Shown: positions 1 through 6,687, counted from the stretch's first letter. The stretch: 10,652 bases of DNA from Actinomycetota bacterium (GCA_003168295.1 PMST01000497.1:1-10652); one strand, 5' to 3'. Made by a program: numbers and translations. The notes: generated by a model from the letters alone, not told the origin.

Positions 1-522
1 TACAAATACCGCTTCTACCCGGCCCCGGAGCAGGCCGCCGAACTGACCCGGACCTTCGGCTGCGTCCGCAAGGTATGGAACCTCGCCCTCGAAGCCCGCA
101 CCACGGCGTGGCACCAGCGGCACGAACACGTGACCTACCTCCAGTCCTCCGCGCTGCTGACCCAGTGGAAACGCAGCGAGGACCTCGCGTTCCTGGCCGA
201 AGTGTCCTCGGTCCCGCTCCAGCAGGCCCTGCGGCACCTGCAGTCCGCAGCCATGCTGGAGTACAAATGCCGGTGGTACGGCCGCGACCTGATCGTGACC
301 GGCCGCTGGTACCCCTCGTCCAAGACCTGCTCGGCGTGCGGGCACACGGCATCGAGCCTGCCGCTCGGCACCCGCGAGTGGGAATGCGCGCACTGCGGTA
401 CCCGGCACGACCGGGACATCAACGCCGCAGTCAACATCAAAGCCGCCGGGCTGGCGGTGCATGCCTGCGGAGCCGGCACAAGACCCGAGCGGGAGCCATC
501 CCGGTCGGGCAGCCGGCCGTGA
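1..522 (+). pseudogene. tnpB: TnpB (IS605 OrfB) RNA-guided nuclease, 5' end cut by window and large internal in-frame deletion
   Basis: The frame is open from base 1 and ends at TGA 520-522, giving 173 visible residues. The start YKYRFYPAPEQAAELTRTFG is the usual TnpB N-terminus just after the initiator, so only a few codons are missing on the left. The N-terminal helical part runs through SSVPLQQALRHLQSA (to about base 249). It then jumps directly to MLEYKCRWYGRDLI, which in full TnpB proteins lies roughly 200 residues later. The C-terminal part keeps the zinc ribbon (CSAC and CAHC pairs) and the third RuvC motif HDRDINAA. The lost middle normally carries the first two RuvC acidic residues, so nuclease activity is not expected. 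The frame is intact across the join and has no stops, which suggests a clean, fairly recent deletion. TldR-type repressors inactivate TnpB by point changes rather than by losing this whole core, so that role is unlikely. Confidence 0.85.
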
Positions 523-582
523 AACAGGAACCCCGGCGGGTGACCGCCGGAATCCCCGTCCTTCAGACCGGGGAGAAGTCAA
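440..582 (+). ncRNA. Probable omega (right-end) RNA scaffold of the IS element
   Basis: In TnpB systems the guide RNA scaffold overlaps the 3' end of tnpB and the right end, and the guide is the flanking DNA immediately downstream. A perfect 7-bp stem with a GTGA loop is seen here at 533-550 (CCGGCGG / CCGCCGG). A second, weaker hairpin lies at 554-573, where CCCCG pairs with CGGGG around a 10-base loop. The outer stem and the closing GAGAAGTCAA match the usual appearance of actinobacterial IS605/IS1341 right ends. If transcribed, the guide would begin at about 583, inside the last codons of the synthetase gene. The 5' limit is approximate and expression is not shown by the sequence. Confidence 0.38.
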
Positions 583-2564
583 GTCGGCCTCCGTTGCGCC
601 GCGTGAGCGACGTAGGCATCGAGCGATGCGGGATCGGCGAGGACGTCCCGGCTCGCCACATCGTCCGGCTGGGCGCCTTGAAGGATCTTCTTGACCGGCA
701 GCTCGAGCTTCTTGCCGGTGCGGTTGCGCGGGATGGCGGGGACGGCGATGACGCTGTCCGGGATGTGCCGGGGAGACAGCGAGGTCCGCAGGCGCGTCGT
801 TATGGTCCGCTGGAGTGTGTCGTCGAGTGCCGCCCCCTCCCGCAGCTGGACGAACAGCAGCAGGTCCCCGTTGCCGCCGGACGGGTCCTCAAGGTGGACG
901 ACGAGGCTGTCGACGACCTCTGGCACTTCCTCCACCACGCGGTAGAACTCCGCGGTGCCCAGCCGCACTCCGCCCCGGTTCAGCGTGGCATCGGAGCGAC
1001 CCGCGATGATGCAGCTCCCGGCCGCAGAGAACCGGGTCCAGTCCCCGTGCCGCCACACACCGGGGAAGTCCTCGAAGTAGGTGGAGGAGTACCGCGAACC
1101 GTCCGTGTCACCCCAGAATCCGACCGGCATCGACGGCATCGGCGCGGCGATGACGAGCTCACCGAGCTGACCGACCACGCGCCGGCCCTGCTCATCGAAC
1201 GCCATCGCGTCCACGCCCAGGCAGGCCCCGGAGATCTCCCCGGCCCACACCGGCAGCAGCGGGCTGCCCTGCACGATCCCGGTGCAGACATCGGTGCCGC
1301 CGCTGCCCACGTTAAGCAGCACCCGGGAGCCGAACTGCTCCGACACCCAGTGGTATCCCTCGACCGGGAGCGGGCTGCCGGCCACGCCGAGCTGCCGCAG
1401 CCGGGACAGCCCGAAGCTCTTGGCCGGCTGCACGCCAGCTTTCCGGCAGGCCATCAGATACCCGGGGCTTGCTCCCATGAGCGTCGCGCCGGTCTCCTCG
1501 GCCAACCGCCACTGCCAGTTGATATCTGGATAGAGCGGATTGCCATCGATCATCACGATCGACGACCCGTTAAGCAGCGCGGAGACCAGGGCATTCCACA
1601 TCATCCAGGCGGTCGTCGAGAACCAGAGCATCCGATCGCCAGCCGATAGGTCCCAGCTCAGCGCGTTGTTCTTCAGGTGCTCGAGGAGAATCCCGCCGTG
1701 TCCGTGGATGATGGCCTTGGGTTTGCCTGTGGTGCCAGACGAGAACAGCACGCAGAGAGGATGATCGAAGGCCACCGGCTCAAAACTGAGCCCGTCCGGG
1801 TCGGCGAGCAGGCGGTCCCACGGGAGAGCGTCCGGTAGCTCGCCAGGCCCGTAGGGGACATGCACCACGTGCTCGACCGTCGGCAAGCCCGTCCTGATGG
1901 CCGCCACATCCGCGCTCCGGTCGATTTGCTTCTCGCCGTAGCCGTAGCCGGTGATCGTGAACATGACCTTCGGCTCGATCTGCCCGAACCGGTCGACGAC
2001 GCTTGGCGCGCCGAACTCCGGGGCGCAACTGGCCCAGGTCGCGCCCAGGCTGGCGGTAGCCAGGAAGGCCACCAGGGTCTCCGGAATGTTCGGCAGATAG
2101 CCGACCACCCGGTCTCCTGGCCCGACGCCCAGACGGCGTAGCCCGGCGCGTGCGGCGGCGACCTGCTGGCGAAGCTCGCCGAACCTGACCTGGACTTCAG
2201 GCCGGGTCTGCGAATGCGCGATCACGGCCACCGCGTCGTCCCCCTGGCCGGCACCGGCCAGGGCGTGCTCGGCGTAGTTCAGCCGCGCCCCCGGGAACCA
2301 GGTGGCTCCCGGCATCTGACGGCTCGCCAACACGGCCTGGTACGGCGCCTGAGACTGAACGCCGAAGAATTCCCAGATCGAGGACCAGAACCCGCCGAGA
2401 TCCGTGACCGACCAGCGGTGCAGGTCGGCATAGGCGGTGAAGTGCAGGCTCCGCCGGTCCGCCAGCCAGCGTAGGTAACGACCGATCTCGGTGTGCTCCA
2501 TAACGTCCGCTGCCGGGAGCCGCAGCACTTCCAGGGCGTCACCGGCGGCCGCCGCGCCGCTCAC
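579..2564 (-). CDS. aacS: Acetoacetyl-CoA synthetase (acetoacetate-CoA ligase)
   Basis: A 661-residue ANL-superfamily enzyme of normal AacS length. It adenylates acetoacetate and transfers it to CoA in the cytoplasm. The N-terminal segment with FWSSIWEFFGVQSQAPY (59-75) and MPGATWFPGARLNYAEH (84-100) is typical of AacS. The ATP-binding loop SSGTTGKPKA is at 275-284, GSGGTDVCTG at 420-429, HGDW at 506-509, the hinge region GRSDATLNRGGVRLG at 522-536, and the catalytic lysine in RTGKKLE at about 618. The start is GTG at 2564, whose GTGA overlaps the stop of the upstream crotonase gene; AGGAG lies 8 bases before it, so the pair is translationally coupled. The stop codon (bases 579-581) lies inside the right end of the IS element, so the last residues may differ from the ancestral C-terminus. 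Substrate preference for another beta-keto acid cannot be excluded. Confidence 0.9.
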   Translation of the reverse strand: MSGAAAAGDALEVLRLPAADVMEHTEIGRYLRWLADRRSLHFTAYADLHRWSVTDLGGFWSSIWEFFGVQSQAPYQAVLASRQMPGATWFPGARLNYAEHALAGAGQGDDAVAVIAHSQTRPEVQVRFGELRQQVAAARAGLRRLGVGPGDRVVGYLPNIPETLVAFLATASLGATWASCAPEFGAPSVVDRFGQIEPKVMFTITGYGYGEKQIDRSADVAAIRTGLPTVEHVVHVPYGPGELPDALPWDRLLADPDGLSFEPVAFDHPLCVLFSSGTTGKPKAIIHGHGGILLEHLKNNALSWDLSAGDRMLWFSTTAWMMWNALVSALLNGSSIVMIDGNPLYPDINWQWRLAEETGATLMGASPGYLMACRKAGVQPAKSFGLSRLRQLGVAGSPLPVEGYHWVSEQFGSRVLLNVGSGGTDVCTGIVQGSPLLPVWAGEISGACLGVDAMAFDEQGRRVVGQLGELVIAAPMPSMPVGFWGDTDGSRYSSTYFEDFPGVWRHGDWTRFSAAGSCIIAGRSDATLNRGGVRLGTAEFYRVVEEVPEVVDSLVVHLEDPSGGNGDLLLFVQLREGAALDDTLQRTITTRLRTSLSPRHIPDSVIAVPAIPRNRTGKKLELPVKKILQGAQPDDVASRDVLADPASLDAYVAHAAQRRPT

Positions 2565-3346
2565 GGGCGGGACTCCTGCCGTCGCACCTTGCCGGCCCTG
2601 CCTTCCAGAAAGGCGCGCATCCGCTCCTTGGCTTCCGAGCTTCCGCCGGCGACGGCCGCCATCAGCGACTCCAGCAGGTAGCCCTCCGCCGGGTTCGCCT
2701 GCGCGATCCGCGGAAGCGCCTGCAGCACGGCGAAATTCGTCACCGGAGAGTTGGCCGCGGCCCGGGCCGCCAGCCCCATCGCCTTGGCGGACCCCTCGCC
2801 CGGGCCGGTCAGGTAGTGCGACAGCCCCGCCTCGTGGCCCTCTCGCGCGTCAAGGACCCGCCCGGTGAGCATCATGTCGGTCATTCGGTGCGCGCCGATC
2901 AGCCGCGGCACCCGGACGGATCCGCCCCCTCCGACGAACAATCCGTGCTGGCCCTCGGGCAGGGCGTAAAACGCGGTGTCCTCCGCCACCCGGATATGCG
3001 CGGCGCAGGCCAGCTCGAGTCCGCCGCCCACGACCGCCCCCCGGAGCACGGCAATCACCGGCAGCCGACCCGACTCGACCCGGTCGAAGGCCCGGTGCCA
3101 CATCATCGAATGCTCAAGACCCGCGAAGACATCCCGCTCGGTCAGCTCAGAAAGATCCAAGCCCGCCGAGAAATGATCACCCTCGCTGTCCAGGACCACC
3201 GCGCGTGCCCGCTCCGGCGGGGCGGCGAAAAACTCCTCGATGCCCAGGACAGTGTCGTCGTCCAGGGCATTCCGCTTCGCCGCTCGGCACAGCCGAAGGA
3301 CGGCCACGTCATCGTTGAACTCGACCCGCAGCGATGAAGGAAGCAC
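2561..3346 (-). CDS. Crotonase-family protein (enoyl-CoA hydratase/isomerase-like)
   Basis: A 261-residue single-domain crotonase of ordinary length. The two oxyanion-hole segments are HFSAGLDL (58-65) and GAVVGGGLELA (103-113). Glu131 in ALPEG sits at the first catalytic glutamate of enoyl-CoA hydratases. In my hand alignment the second acid (in MEMVLTG of rat hydratase) corresponds to Asp157 in TDMMLTG, so the reaction may be hydration, isomerisation or a retro-aldol cleavage of a CoA thioester; the exact substrate is not identifiable. The start is GTG at 3346 with AGGAG 6 bases upstream. Its TGA overlaps the GTG of the synthetase gene by four bases, and the two products probably act on the same acyl chain or its products. 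No signal peptide is present; the location is cytoplasmic. Confidence 0.85.
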   Translation of the reverse strand: MLPSSLRVEFNDDVAVLRLCRAAKRNALDDDTVLGIEEFFAAPPERARAVVLDSEGDHFSAGLDLSELTERDVFAGLEHSMMWHRAFDRVESGRLPVIAVLRGAVVGGGLELACAAHIRVAEDTAFYALPEGQHGLFVGGGGSVRVPRLIGAHRMTDMMLTGRVLDAREGHEAGLSHYLTGPGEGSAKAMGLAARAAANSPVTNFAVLQALPRIAQANPAEGYLLESLMAAVAGGSSEAKERMRAFLEGRAGKVRRQESRP

Positions 3347-3478
3347 TCGCCACTCCTTTCATGATGAGCCCTGATCCTGCCCGAAGGCACTGCCCAAGCT
3401 GGTCAGGTCGACTCTGTTGCGGTTTCTGGCGCAGGCGGGCGTGTGGTTCTGCTGAGTAGGAACGTGAAGGAGCTCTTC

Positions 3479-3510
3479 CCCGGCTGAGTGTCGGGACCGG
3501 CTCAGCCGGG
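3479..3510 (-). terminator. Strong hairpin overlapping the stop of the DUF336 gene
   Basis: CCCGGCTGAG (3479-3488) and CTCAGCCGGG (3501-3510) form a perfect 10-bp stem around a 12-base loop. The TGA of the minus-strand DUF336 gene (3502-3504) lies inside the stem. There is no T-run after it on the minus strand, which is common for hairpin terminators in high-GC actinomycetes. It could end or attenuate transcription before the crotonase gene, or stabilise the 3' end of the upstream message. The remaining 130 bases up to the crotonase start show only its ribosome-binding site; no convincing promoter was recognised there. Confidence 0.5.
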
Positions 3511-3975
3511 CTCGCCTGACCCGGACCCGAACAGGCTGGACGCCGCTGCCTTCGCGATCTGACTGTCTTGTTCCTCGCTCCCGCCGGAGACGCCGACCGC
3601 ACCCACTAGGTGCCGCCCGGACCGGATCGGTGCGCCGCCGCCGAAGATAACCAGCCGATCGGTCTTGACGATCCCGTGCAGCAAAGCGCCCTCCGTCTCC
3701 AGCATCGACCACCACTGATCGGTCGGCAGGCCATTGAATGCGCAGACCGAGTACGCCTTGTCCTGGGCCAGCTGAGCTGACATCAAGGGCGCGCCGTCCA
3801 TGCGCTCGAATGCGACCAGGTGGCCGGCCTGATCGCACACCGCAATACAGACCGGCACGGCCAGCCCGCGGGCGGCTTCGCGCGCGGCGCCGATCGCCCG
3901 CTGGGCCAGCGCCGCCGAAACGGAAAAAGCGGGCAGCAGGTCATCGGAATCGGCAGCACCCGTTGGCTGGGTCAT
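3502..3975 (-). CDS. GlcG/HbpS-like heme-binding domain protein (DUF336)
   Basis: A 157-residue protein consisting of one GlcG/HbpS (DUF336) domain. Visible family segments are IAVCDQAGHLVAFERMDGAP, the QLAQDKAYSVCAFNGLPTDQ helix region and the glycine-rich VIFGGGAPIR...HLVGAVGVSGGSEEQD stretch. Members bind heme or small cofactors, and many are encoded beside oxygenases and organic-acid catabolic genes; their biochemical role is often unknown. No signal peptide or Tat motif is seen, unlike secreted HbpS, so it should be cytoplasmic. ATG at 3975 is preferred over an in-frame GTG at 3987 because AGAGGTG lies 9 bases before the ATG, while it would overlap the GTG. It is the first gene of the minus-strand cluster and is divergent from the dioxygenase gene, which suggests shared regulation. 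Confidence 0.8.
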   Translation of the reverse strand: MTQPTGAADSDDLLPAFSVSAALAQRAIGAAREAARGLAVPVCIAVCDQAGHLVAFERMDGAPLMSAQLAQDKAYSVCAFNGLPTDQWWSMLETEGALLHGIVKTDRLVIFGGGAPIRSGRHLVGAVGVSGGSEEQDSQIAKAAASSLFGSGSGEPG

Positions 3976-4176
3976 CTCGCTATACACCTCTGATTCGTTT
4001 CGAGCTGACGTTACGGTATGGCCGGCTCCAGCCGCATCCTCGCCGAGGCGGCAGGCCGGTGGCCGGTCCTGTCCCGCTGAGCAGAAGATAGGTTCGTCGT
4101 TCCTCCACTCTGTTGTCCACTAGAGAAGAGAGAGAGTCTTGATACGAACAAATTTTCGAACGAAAGAAGCGGCCAG
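3976..4176. promoter_or_regulatory. Divergent promoter region between the DUF336 gene and the catechol dioxygenase operon
   Basis: This 201-base gap must hold the promoters of both gene sets. It has a purine run (GAGAAGAGAGAGAG, about 4123-4136) and then an AT-rich patch that is unusual for this DNA, with CGAAC repeated at 4145-4149 and 4157-4161 around AAATTTT. A related TTCGTTTCGA lies near the DUF336 end at about 3992-4001. These could be operator half-sites for the IclR-type regulator encoded downstream, but no full consensus is recognised. I could not place -35 and -10 boxes with confidence on either strand. A weak ribosome-binding site GAAAGAAG lies 7 bases before ATG 4177. Confidence 0.45.
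3985..3991 (-). promoter_or_regulatory. Ribosome-binding site that decides the DUF336 start
   Basis: Read on the minus strand this is AGAGGTG, 9 bases before ATG 3975. The upstream in-frame GTG at 3987 is part of this site and so is unlikely to be the start. Confidence 0.55.
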
Positions 4177-5088
4177 ATGGGTGTCATGCGAATGGGGTAC
4201 GTCCACGTCAGGGTCACGGACCTTGAAGAATCCCGCTCACACTACGGCGAGACGCTCGGCATGAAGCTGGTGCACGAGGAACCAGGCAAGCTGTACTACA
4301 AGGGGTGGGATGAGTTCGATCACCACTCCGTCGTCCTGGAAGAGGGCGGCGTCGGCGTGGTGAAGTTCGGCTACAAGGTCGAGCGCGAGACTGACCTGGA
4401 AGAACTGGAGCAGCGAGCCCGTCAGTTCGGCTGCCTGACCGAGCGGATGAGCAAGGGCGAGAATCTCGCGATCGGCGACGGCGTGCGGCTCGTGCTGCCC
4501 TCAGATCATGTCATCGAGCTGTACTCCGAGGCCGAATACGTCGGCACCGACGTGGGGCTGATCAATCCCGAGGCGTTCCCGCGTCACCTGGTCGGGGTCG
4601 GGGTCCCGAGGGTCGACCACGCCATGATCACCACCGAAGACCCCGCTACGCTGGAGCGGTTCTACCAAGAGGTGATGGATTTCCATCCGGCCGAGCGAGT
4701 GGTTGACAACCTCGACGATAATCACCTGATCGCCTCGTGGTTGAGTTGCGGCAATACGGCGCACGACATCGCGTTCATGGCCGGGCCCCAGGGGAAGCTG
4801 CACCACTTCGCCTACAACCTCACCGACTGGTACGCGATCAAGCATGCCGGTGGCCTGTTCGCCATGGACGATGTGTCCGTCGACGTCGGCCCGACCCAGC
4901 ACGGCATCACCCGGGGCGAGACGATCTACTTCTTCGACCCGTCAGGCAACCGCAACGAGGTCTTCAGCGGCGGCTATCTGGTCTTCCGCGACTCTCCGCC
5001 GCTTACCTGGACGGTCGACCAATTGGGCAAGGCCATCTTCTACATCCAGCGCGAGCTCAACGAACGGTTCACCACGGTCCTGACCTGA
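4177..5088 (+). CDS. xylE: Catechol 2,3-dioxygenase (XylE-type extradiol dioxygenase)
   Basis: A 303-residue type I extradiol dioxygenase, close to the usual XylE length, which opens catechol to 2-hydroxymuconic semialdehyde using Fe(II) and oxygen. It has two vicinal-oxygen-chelate modules. The catalytic module carries the iron ligands His148 (RVDHAMI), His210 (KLHHFAY) and Glu261 (GNRNEVFSGG). His196 (AHDIAF), His242 (TQHGITRG) and Tyr251 (IYFFDPSGN) match the XylE active-site residues. The C-terminus DQLGKAIFY...LNERFTTVLT is nearly the same as that of classic catechol 2,3-dioxygenases. ATG 4177 is chosen because MGVMRMGYVHVRV aligns with the known N-terminus; ATG 4186 is an alternative. 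It heads the operon, 19 bases before the hydratase gene, and lies opposite the DUF336 gene. Confidence 0.93.
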   Translation: MGVMRMGYVHVRVTDLEESRSHYGETLGMKLVHEEPGKLYYKGWDEFDHHSVVLEEGGVGVVKFGYKVERETDLEELEQRARQFGCLTERMSKGENLAIGDGVRLVLPSDHVIELYSEAEYVGTDVGLINPEAFPRHLVGVGVPRVDHAMITTEDPATLERFYQEVMDFHPAERVVDNLDDNHLIASWLSCGNTAHDIAFMAGPQGKLHHFAYNLTDWYAIKHAGGLFAMDDVSVDVGPTQHGITRGETIYFFDPSGNRNEVFSGGYLVFRDSPPLTWTVDQLGKAIFYIQRELNERFTTVLT

Positions 5089-5116
5089 GTATCGGTTCAC
5101 CGCGGTCGTGACTGAG
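5065..5116 (+). repeat. Imperfect tandem duplication across the dioxygenase stop / hydratase start
   Basis: The 25 bases at 5065-5089 (beginning CGGTTCACCACGGTCCTGAC) recur at 5093-5116 (beginning CGGTTCACCGCGGTCGTGAC), with two substitutions and one missing base and an offset of 28 bases. The first copy encodes RFTTVLT-stop of the dioxygenase. In the second copy CTG has become GTG, which is the only plausible start codon of the hydratase gene. Confidence 0.75.
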
Positions 5117-5920
5117 AGTGAGCGTACTGTCAGCCCGCTCCCGGGACTAGCCGAGCGGCTGTGGAACGCCGAAATCGACCAGGCCCCGGTCAGCCCGCTG
5201 TCCGACGAACGGCCTGACCTTCTGCCGGAGGAGGCCTACGCCGTCCAGACCCGCAATATCGAGCGCCGGTTGGCGGCCGGGCGGGTCATCCGCGGCCACA
5301 AGCTCGGCCTCACCTCGCTGGCCATGCAGGAGCTGCTCGGGATCACCGGACCCATCTCTGGCGTCCTGCTCGATGACATGATCGTTGAGGAGAGCGATCA
5401 GATCCGCTATGACCAGCTCATCCAGCCCAGGGCCGAAGCCGAGATCGCGCTCCGGCTCGGCACCGACCTATCCGGACCCGGCGTCAGTACGGCGCAGGCA
5501 CTCGCGGCCATCGACGGCGTACTGGCGGCCATCGAGATCGGGGACAGCCGCATCGCGGACTGGCGGGGCAAGCTCGTCGACTCGGTCGCGGACAACGCCT
5601 CCGCGGCCCGGCTCGTCCTAGGCGGCCGGGTTACCCCCGTCAGCGGGATTGACCTGCGCCTGGTCGGGATGCTCTTCTACCGCAACGGCGTGCCGATCGA
5701 CAGTGGCGCCGGGGCAGCGGCCCTCGGCCATCCTGCGCGCTGCGTAGCTTGGCTGGCCAACAAGCTGAGCGGGGAGGGATCGGGCCTGCGCCGGGGTGAC
5801 ATCGTGCTGACCGGCGGCTTGCATCGAATGGTGCCGGTGCGGCCAGGTGACGTCTTCCGGGCCGAGTTCGCCCACCTCGGTGCCGTATCAGCCCACTTCA
5901 GCGATCCAGATGCCGCATGA
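5108..5920 (+). CDS. 2-oxopent-4-enoate hydratase (2-hydroxypenta-2,4-dienoate hydratase)
   Basis: A 270-residue member of the hydratase/decarboxylase family (XylJ, DmpE, MhpD). It would add water to 2-oxopent-4-enoate to give 4-hydroxy-2-oxovalerate. The metal-binding acids are Glu110 and Glu112 (QPRAEAEIA) and Glu143 (AIEIGDSR), each four residues off from the three glutamates of MhpD. Lys65 (HKLGLTS) and Asp89/Asp90 (LLDDM) sit at further conserved positions, and the Asp is absent from the downstream paralogue, which supports hydratase for this gene. The start is GTG at 5108; an in-frame stop at 5081 leaves no other upstream start, and no good Shine-Dalgarno is seen, so coupling to the dioxygenase 19 bases upstream is likely. 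Its ATGA overlaps the next gene. The hydratase/decarboxylase assignment could be reversed, since the two are close relatives. Confidence 0.75.
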   Translation: MTESERTVSPLPGLAERLWNAEIDQAPVSPLSDERPDLLPEEAYAVQTRNIERRLAAGRVIRGHKLGLTSLAMQELLGITGPISGVLLDDMIVEESDQIRYDQLIQPRAEAEIALRLGTDLSGPGVSTAQALAAIDGVLAAIEIGDSRIADWRGKLVDSVADNASAARLVLGGRVTPVSGIDLRLVGMLFYRNGVPIDSGAGAAALGHPARCVAWLANKLSGEGSGLRRGDIVLTGGLHRMVPVRPGDVFRAEFAHLGAVSAHFSDPDAA

Positions 5921-6687
5921 GCGCCGCGCAGGCCATCGCGGACGCCCTGGTCAGCGCCGAACGCGAGCGCAAGCCCATCGTTCCCTTCACCCACGCGCAG
6001 CCATTCCTCGGCGCCGGGACCGCCTACGAGGCGCAGTCCTTGTTCGTCGCACACCGGCTGGCCGGCGGCGAGCGCGTCATCGGCGCCAAGCTGGGGATGA
6101 CCAGCAAGGTCAAGCGGGACGCCCTCGGCATCGGTGAGCCGGTCTACGGGCGCCTGACCTCGGGCATGATCCATCCGTTCGGCGAGCCGCTACGACGTGA
6201 CGAGCTGATTCATCCGAGCGCCGAACCGGAAATCGCCTTTCTTCTCGGCCGCCGCATCGACGCCTTTACCACCCTGGCCGGGGTCATGGCCGCCACCGAG
6301 CTGGTGTTCCCCGCCTTGGAGGTGGTCGATTCGCGGTACCGCGAACGTTTCCGGCAGCCTGACTCGATCGCTGACAACGCGGGAGCGGCCAAAGTGATCC
6401 TCGGCTCGCAAGGGCGCAGCCCGCGCGAACTCGTGGACCTCCATGTCCTCGGCTGCCTGTTCCGCTGGAAGGGTGGCTCGTACACCGCGGCCGGCGGCGC
6501 GGTCATGGGGCACCCGGCCGCCGCCCTGGCCTGGCTGGCGAACACCCTGACGGCCCAGGGAGAGCACCTCGACGCCGGGACCATCGTGCTTTCCGGTGCC
6601 TTGACCGCCTCCGTGCCGCTGAAAGCCGGAAGCATCGCGACGGCCGAGTTCGACGGGCTTGGCTCGGTGGGGATCCGTTGCCAGTGA
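5917..6687 (+). CDS. 4-oxalocrotonate decarboxylase (2-oxo-3-hexenedioate decarboxylase)
   Basis: A 256-residue paralogue of the preceding hydratase, of the XylI/DmpH type. It would decarboxylate 2-oxohex-3-enedioate to 2-oxopent-4-enoate, with Mg2+. The metal ligands are Glu103 and Glu105 (HPSAEPEIAF) and Glu135 (ALEVVDSRY); Lys58 is in AKLGMTS. The segments SIADNAG, GGAVMGHPAAALAWLAN and the C-terminal FDGLGSVGIR are like those of 4-oxalocrotonate decarboxylases. The position of the hydratase aspartate reads TSGM here. The start ATG shares four bases with the hydratase stop, so the two should be made in equal amounts; known pairs form a complex that channels the unstable dienol. Confidence in the family is very high; confidence in the exact step is moderate. 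Confidence 0.77.
   Translation: MSAAQAIADALVSAERERKPIVPFTHAQPFLGAGTAYEAQSLFVAHRLAGGERVIGAKLGMTSKVKRDALGIGEPVYGRLTSGMIHPFGEPLRRDELIHPSAEPEIAFLLGRRIDAFTTLAGVMAATELVFPALEVVDSRYRERFRQPDSIADNAGAAKVILGSQGRSPRELVDLHVLGCLFRWKGGSYTAAGGAVMGHPAAALAWLANTLTAQGEHLDAGTIVLSGALTASVPLKAGSIATAEFDGLGSVGIRCQ

Larger units (their letters stand above)
1..582 (+). mobile_element. Right part of an internally deleted IS200/IS605-group (IS605/IS1341-like) insertion sequence
   Basis: The segment holds a tnpB reading frame followed by a GC-rich right end with hairpins that finishes in TCAA at 579-582. TCAA is the right-end cleavage tetranucleotide of IS608, the model of this group, so 582 is the likely element boundary; this is inferred by analogy. 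The left end lies outside the window, a few codons before base 1 at least. No tnpA (Y1 transposase) is visible. Because the tnpB middle is missing, the copy would be non-autonomous and could only move with proteins supplied in trans. The element abuts the 3' end of the convergent acetoacetyl-CoA synthetase gene and overlaps its stop codon. Elements of this group make no target duplication and have no terminal inverted repeats, so the boundary cannot be confirmed from repeats. Confidence 0.72.

Noticed and set aside
1..522. TldR-type nuclease-dead repressor
   Set aside because: TldRs keep the overall TnpB fold with altered catalytic residues; here the whole central part is deleted, and the third RuvC motif is still intact.
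75..1649. Long plus-strand open frame (524 codons) across the IS end and the synthetase gene
   Set aside because: Arg/Pro/Gly/His-rich product with no family features; it overlaps tnpB in another frame and is antisense to a well-supported acetoacetyl-CoA synthetase. Typical of high-GC antisense shadows.
4105..4150. TTGTCC and TGATAC as a sigma-70-like promoter for the dioxygenase
   Set aside because: The spacing is about 21 bases, too long for a standard promoter, so it was not annotated.
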